Source: Clostridium polyendosporum (GTDB taxonomy: Bacteria > Bacillota > Clostridia > Clostridiales > Clostridiaceae). From it: a stretch of DNA of 35,673 nucleotides. This document shows positions 33,054 to 35,673 of the stretch, piece after piece (the first letter of the stretch is position 1; the number at the start of each line of letters is the position of its first letter). Position numbers and translations under genes: made by a program. Where the stretch lies: contig NZ_BOPZ01000034.1 in assembly GCF_018332455.1 (NCBI RefSeq), positions 1 through 35,673 on the forward strand, written 5' to 3'. Below the pieces are notes generated by a model, which was not told where the DNA came from, did not search any database, and saw only the letters and a list, made by a program, of their open reading frames with translations.

Positions 33054-33632
33054 ATGAAAAAGATTTTGGTTATAAGTCTTGTTGTCTTATCAATGAGTGC
33101 TTTTTTAACTGGTTGTCAAAAAGCAAAAACAGATTCAATTAATACAAATCAAAATGCTGCTCAATCTACAACAAATAATACTATAGTTCAGAAAGAACCT
33201 AACAGTACACCACAGAAACAAACTAATAATACAGATAAAAATAATGATTCAAAAGATGAGACAAAAACTACATCACAAGATATACAATACAAAAACGATA
33301 AATTAGGATTTTCACTTACCTTTCCTAGTGATTGGAAAGGCAAATATAGAATTCAAGAAAATGATATGAGCATATTTGTATATTTTTCTCCAAAGCAAAA
33401 AACCGATAATAGTGGTTCTGGACTTCTTTTTGCAATTATTAATAAAGCATCAAAAGACTTTAATGAAAATTTCTTCGATACAATTTCAGATAAAAAATAC
33501 TTTGAAGCCAAAGGAGCTATTTATTTTATAGGAGGTCCTACAGATATAGGCTTTAATGAAAATAATCCAGAATTCAGCACATATAGAAAATTAAAATCAG
33601 AAGTACCTAATGTTATAAAAACCATTAAGTAA
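33054..33632 (+). CDS. Lipoprotein with a PsbP-like C-terminal domain
   Basis: A 192-residue exported lipoprotein with lipobox LTGC (Cys21). Residues about 22-75 are an Asn/Thr/Gln-rich linker typical of surface lipoproteins in clostridia. Residues about 76-192 form a compact domain beginning 'KNDKLGFSLTFPSDWKGKYR', which resembles PsbP-like or DUF1795-type domains. Starts at ATG 33054 after AAAGGGG. Monocistronic; role unknown. Confidence 0.8.
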   Translation: MKKILVISLVVLSMSAFLTGCQKAKTDSINTNQNAAQSTTNNTIVQKEPNSTPQKQTNNTDKNNDSKDETKTTSQDIQYKNDKLGFSLTFPSDWKGKYRIQENDMSIFVYFSPKQKTDNSGSGLLFAIINKASKDFNENFFDTISDKKYFEAKGAIYFIGGPTDIGFNENNPEFSTYRKLKSEVPNVIKTIK

Positions 33633-33639
33633 ACTAAAA

Positions 33640-33675
33640 CAAGGAAGCCTGTTTTTAAGCTTCCTTGTGTTGTTA
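33640..33675 (+). terminator. Terminator of the lipoprotein gene
   Basis: ACAAGGAAGC (33640-33649) with GCTTCCTTGT (33660-33669), then GTTGTT. Confidence 0.75.
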
Positions 33676-33816
33676 ATGTTAGGAATCATTTTTTCATTTT
33701 AAATATAGACTAGGTTTAAGGATAATATTCATCTGTAAATAATATATTAACAAGATGAAATTTCATTAAGTTCTCTTATTTTATATACTTAAAGCATTGC
33801 CGTTTTAACACGTTAT

Positions 33817-34662
33817 CTAAATCTTTAAGCTTGCCCAAGAACCTAATTTTGTTTTAGTTCCTCCTGTTCGTCGCCATTGTCCAGTTAGTATTTTATGTTG
33901 CATTTCGATTTTTACCCAAAGTGCTTTATTCTGTATCCATGCTGTAAATACATATCTAGTTATAAAACTTGTCGGCCATTTAACCTTTATTTTATTATTT
34001 CTTCTGTTAATAATATATTTTTCTGTCATGATTCCATTAACCGTAGGTGTAATTTCTATCTCACATTCATGAATTATATACTTGATAGATGCAACACCTA
34101 CACGTGCTTCGCCTAAATCAATATATTTCCCTTTTTCACCTGTAATAGTGCAATCCTGTATTCCTTGAAAAGAACAATCCTGTGCTTCTGGACCTGCCGA
34201 TAACTCCTCCAAGCCACCTATTTCTTCAAGTAGATAATTTAAATTTCCGTAATTTACACCAGTTCTATCACTAATAATATTTTTAAATTGAACTCCATTA
34301 GTATTAGCATTATATTGTCCGAACGTGGCTGTTACAGTTCCAACTATATTTGGTAAAGTTGTTCTGATTTTCTTACCTTGCAGCTGTTGGATTTCATCTG
34401 GTGTATCTTGATACTTAGCTCTATAGTAATCTGCAATATAATTAGGTTCTAATTTCCCATAGTTATATTTTTCTGCATATGGAAAATCATATTGTTGCAT
34501 ATAAAGTTTCTGTTGATTCATTATGCAATTTATGCAGAGCATGCAGGGCATGTACAGCATATATGCTCTGCGTGTTTTATAATTTTCATGTTCATCTGTA
34601 AATGTCTCATTATCAACAATATAGTCTTCATTAGCACTGCTACTGTTTAATTCAAGTGCCAA
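33817..34662 (-). CDS. Unrecognised 281-residue protein with a Cys cluster
   Basis: Starts at TTG 34662, eight bases after GAGGTG. The first 30 residues are polar; Cys40, Cys43 and Cys46 form a CxxCxxC cluster within a Met-rich stretch, perhaps a metal or crosslinking site. The rest (about 95-281) reads as beta-rich with several Trp and aromatic residues. No signal peptide or membrane segment. Under the Cys cluster the DNA holds a 9-bp inverted repeat, GCAGAGCAT (34534-34542) with ATGCTCTGC (34563-34571). A spore-surface role is conceivable but only a guess. The family is not recognised. Confidence 0.55.
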   Translation of the reverse strand: MALELNSSSANEDYIVDNETFTDEHENYKTRRAYMLYMPCMLCINCIMNQQKLYMQQYDFPYAEKYNYGKLEPNYIADYYRAKYQDTPDEIQQLQGKKIRTTLPNIVGTVTATFGQYNANTNGVQFKNIISDRTGVNYGNLNYLLEEIGGLEELSAGPEAQDCSFQGIQDCTITGEKGKYIDLGEARVGVASIKYIIHECEIEITPTVNGIMTEKYIINRRNNKIKVKWPTSFITRYVFTAWIQNKALWVKIEMQHKILTGQWRRTGGTKTKLGSWASLKI

Positions 34663-35186
34663 TTAATACACCTCAAAATAATATTTATACACAATTACAT
34701 ACTATTCAACTTTAAAAGTATTGTTCTTTCTATTCGTTTCAGGTTTCATATTTTTACATTAGTATTGTGTCTAACATATTAAATATTTATATTTTTATAG
34801 TACCGTGCTATTTACTTTTTAAAGAACATTGTTCTTACCTTCAATTTCAATTTTAGTACCCCTTAGTTAATGTAGGCTTTAACAAGTCAAAAAAATAAAA
34901 GAAAAGGAGGAATTTAATAATGTAGTAATATGAATGGTTAGAAGCTCTCGAGTTCAATAAATACACTTGAGGGCTTTTGTATCGGGTAACATATTTAGAG
35001 AATGTGGAAATATGAGAATATACAGAAAAATGAATGGGGTTTTCTGATATATTTAAAAATAGGTCGTTTTTAGTGGATGGGTGCTTTTTCTTTTTGCTAT
35101 TAATTTCATAGCATTATAATATGTATATTGAACAAAATAATAGGGTGATACTGGGAGTAAATTCTTATTTAGGAGGGATAAATGCT
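34663..35186. other. Gap with an operator-like palindrome and a dead start site
   Basis: Contains AAGAACATTGTTCTT at 34822-34836, a perfect 7-bp palindrome around T. It also has a strong AAAGGAGG ribosome binding site (about 34903-34910) followed by ATG at 34920 and immediately TAG, so nothing is translated. Next come copy B of the 79-nt repeat (34932-35010) and a hairpin at about 35017-35053 (ATAT.CAGAAAA with TTTTCTG.TATAT). The last bases hold the ribosome binding site of the 34-residue protein. Confidence 0.5.
34932..35010 (+). repeat. Dispersed 79-nt hairpin repeat, copy B
   Basis: Same length as copy A at 23784-23862, about 10 differences, most of them in the stem arms and in the bases between T-run and tail. 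Stem AAGCTCTCGAGT with ACTTGAGGGCTT, T-run, then the conserved tail TAACATATTTAGAGAATGTG. Here it directly follows the dead start site at 34920. Confidence 0.65.
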
Positions 35187-35291
35187 ATGGGTGAAAAAAA
35201 ATGTTCTTCTTGTGGAAGCCAACAAGAAAAGGAAAAGAAAGAAAATAATTCTGGAACTAAACATAGTAAAAAAATAAATAAAAAAGATTGA
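35187..35291 (+). CDS. 34-residue Cys-motif basic peptide
   Basis: ATG 35187 lies seven bases after a strong AGGAGGG site and opens a 34-codon frame ending at TGA 35289-35291. The peptide has one CSSC pair (residues 6 and 9) and a highly charged Lys/Glu-rich remainder. The very good ribosome binding site is the main support that it is expressed. Function unknown. Confidence 0.55.
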   Translation: MGEKKCSSCGSQQEKEKKENNSGTKHSKKINKKD

Positions 35292-35420
35292 TGTTAAGAT
35301 TAATTTAAAGATATTATGTTTTAAGTATGTATACACCTATATAAGATCAGTTTAGTTATGAAAAATGTAATGTAGGTTGGATAACAAAAATAGTTTAGAA
35401 TTTATAGTGTAAAATTGATA

Positions 35421-35446
35421 GAGCTAGTTTAACCTAGCTCTTTTTA
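35421..35446 (+). terminator. Intrinsic terminator
   Basis: GAGCTAG (35421-35427) with CTAGCTC (35434-35440), then TTTTT. Confidence 0.8.
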
Positions 35447-35528
35447 ATTTACAGTTATAACGAATAAACAATATAATTATTATTAGATAAGTCGTAGTAG
35501 TAATTTTATTTACATCAAAGTATAATAT

Positions 35529-35565
35529 AAAGCATTAGTAACTTATAATGTTACTAATGCTTTAT
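35529..35565. terminator. Intrinsic terminator
   Basis: AAAGCATTAGTAAC (35529-35542) with GTTACTAATGCTTT (35550-35563), perfect 14 bp. Confidence 0.75.
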
Positions 35566-35567
35566 TC

Positions 35568-35601
35568 AGACTGCTGACAAAGTGTCAGCAGTCTTTGTTT
35601 T
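35568..35601 (+). terminator. Intrinsic terminator
   Basis: AGACTGCTGACA (35568-35579) with TGTCAGCAGTCT (35583-35594), perfect 12 bp, then TTGTTTTT. Confidence 0.8.
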
Positions 35602-35659
35602 TACTGAATTATGAAGTAAAATTAAAAGTATAGAATTTTATTTCATAGGAGTTATTCAA

Positions 35660-35673
35660 ATGATACGAGAAAG
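35660..35673 (+). CDS. Start of a gene cut by the window edge
   Basis: ATG 35660 follows a TAGGAG site (35646-35651) at eight bases. Only four codons and part of a fifth (Met-Ile-Arg-Glu) are visible. Identity cannot be told. Confidence 0.35.

Larger units (their letters stand above)
35292..35659. other. Gap with three terminators
   Basis: No gene seen. Three separate hairpins with T-runs occur at 35421-35446, 35529-35565 and 35568-35601. The last two lie back to back. This is far more termination capacity than one 34-codon gene needs, so short untranslated transcripts or lost genes are likely here. Confidence 0.55.

Noticed and set aside
34822-34836. LexA/DinR-type SOS box
   Set aside because: The palindrome has GAAC and GTTC with three bases between them, not the usual four, and no damage-response gene follows.
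1-35673. CRISPR array, rRNA or tRNA genes
   Set aside because: No regularly spaced direct repeats and no recognisable tRNA or rRNA core sequences were found on either strand.

Overview
The window looks like chromosomal DNA of a low-GC, spore-forming Firmicute, most likely a Clostridium or close relative. The evidence is the strong AT bias, AGGAGG-type ribosome binding sites with frequent GTG and TTG starts, an alpha/beta-type small acid-soluble spore protein, a T-box leader relic, and U-tract terminators after most genes. No rRNA or tRNA gene and no CRISPR array was seen. Genus is inferred from gene content only.

Layout. 1-2.75 kb is sparse: a small Cys-containing protein, an orphan T-box leader, a reversed relic of a TnpB element's 3' end, a compact structured segment, and a zinc-ribbon/PH-like membrane protein. 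2.75-4.8 kb carries amt-glnK (ammonium uptake and PII), preceded by the broken 5' end of a second amt. 4.88-6.58 kb is an IS200/IS605 element with an intact tnpA and a tnpB broken by one stop codon. 6.74 kb is a SASP gene with an internal 42-bp duplication.

7.2-20.6 kb is the centre of the window: an allantoin (purine ureide) catabolic regulon. On the minus strand are a PucR-family regulator and two tandem units, each with an NMT1/SsuA-type binding lipoprotein and an allantoinase. Divergently on the plus strand are the matching ABC ATPase and permease, allantoate amidohydrolase (allC), ureidoglycine aminohydrolase (allE), a D-2-hydroxyacid dehydrogenase and a second M20 amidohydrolase. Together they predict uptake of allantoin or a related ureide, ring opening to allantoate, stepwise release of four NH3 and two CO2, and reduction of the resulting glyoxylate to glycolate. 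The two binding-protein/allantoinase units are mosaics: near-identical at their outer ends and divergent inside. Terminator-like hairpins stand in front of several transcription units.

20.6-23 kb is a polar amino acid ABC transporter operon. It is followed by a methyltransferase and a stretch of hairpins that includes one of two copies of a 79-nt repeat. 24.3 kb is a CPBP membrane protease. 25.6-27.4 kb is an internally deleted element with a tyrosine recombinase and the C-terminal half of an IS91-like transposase. 27.5-30 kb is a divergent LysR regulator and NhaC-type antiporter, followed by an intact stand-alone TnpB. 31.3-35.67 kb holds a DUF3892 protein, a second CPBP protein, a lipoprotein, an unrecognised 281-residue protein, the second copy of the 79-nt repeat, a 34-residue Cys-motif protein, paired terminators and the start of a gene cut by the window edge.

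The functional theme is nitrogen scavenging (Amt/GlnK, ureide degradation, amino acid uptake) with mobile-element wear around it. All functions are assigned by reading motifs by eye; no database search was run.
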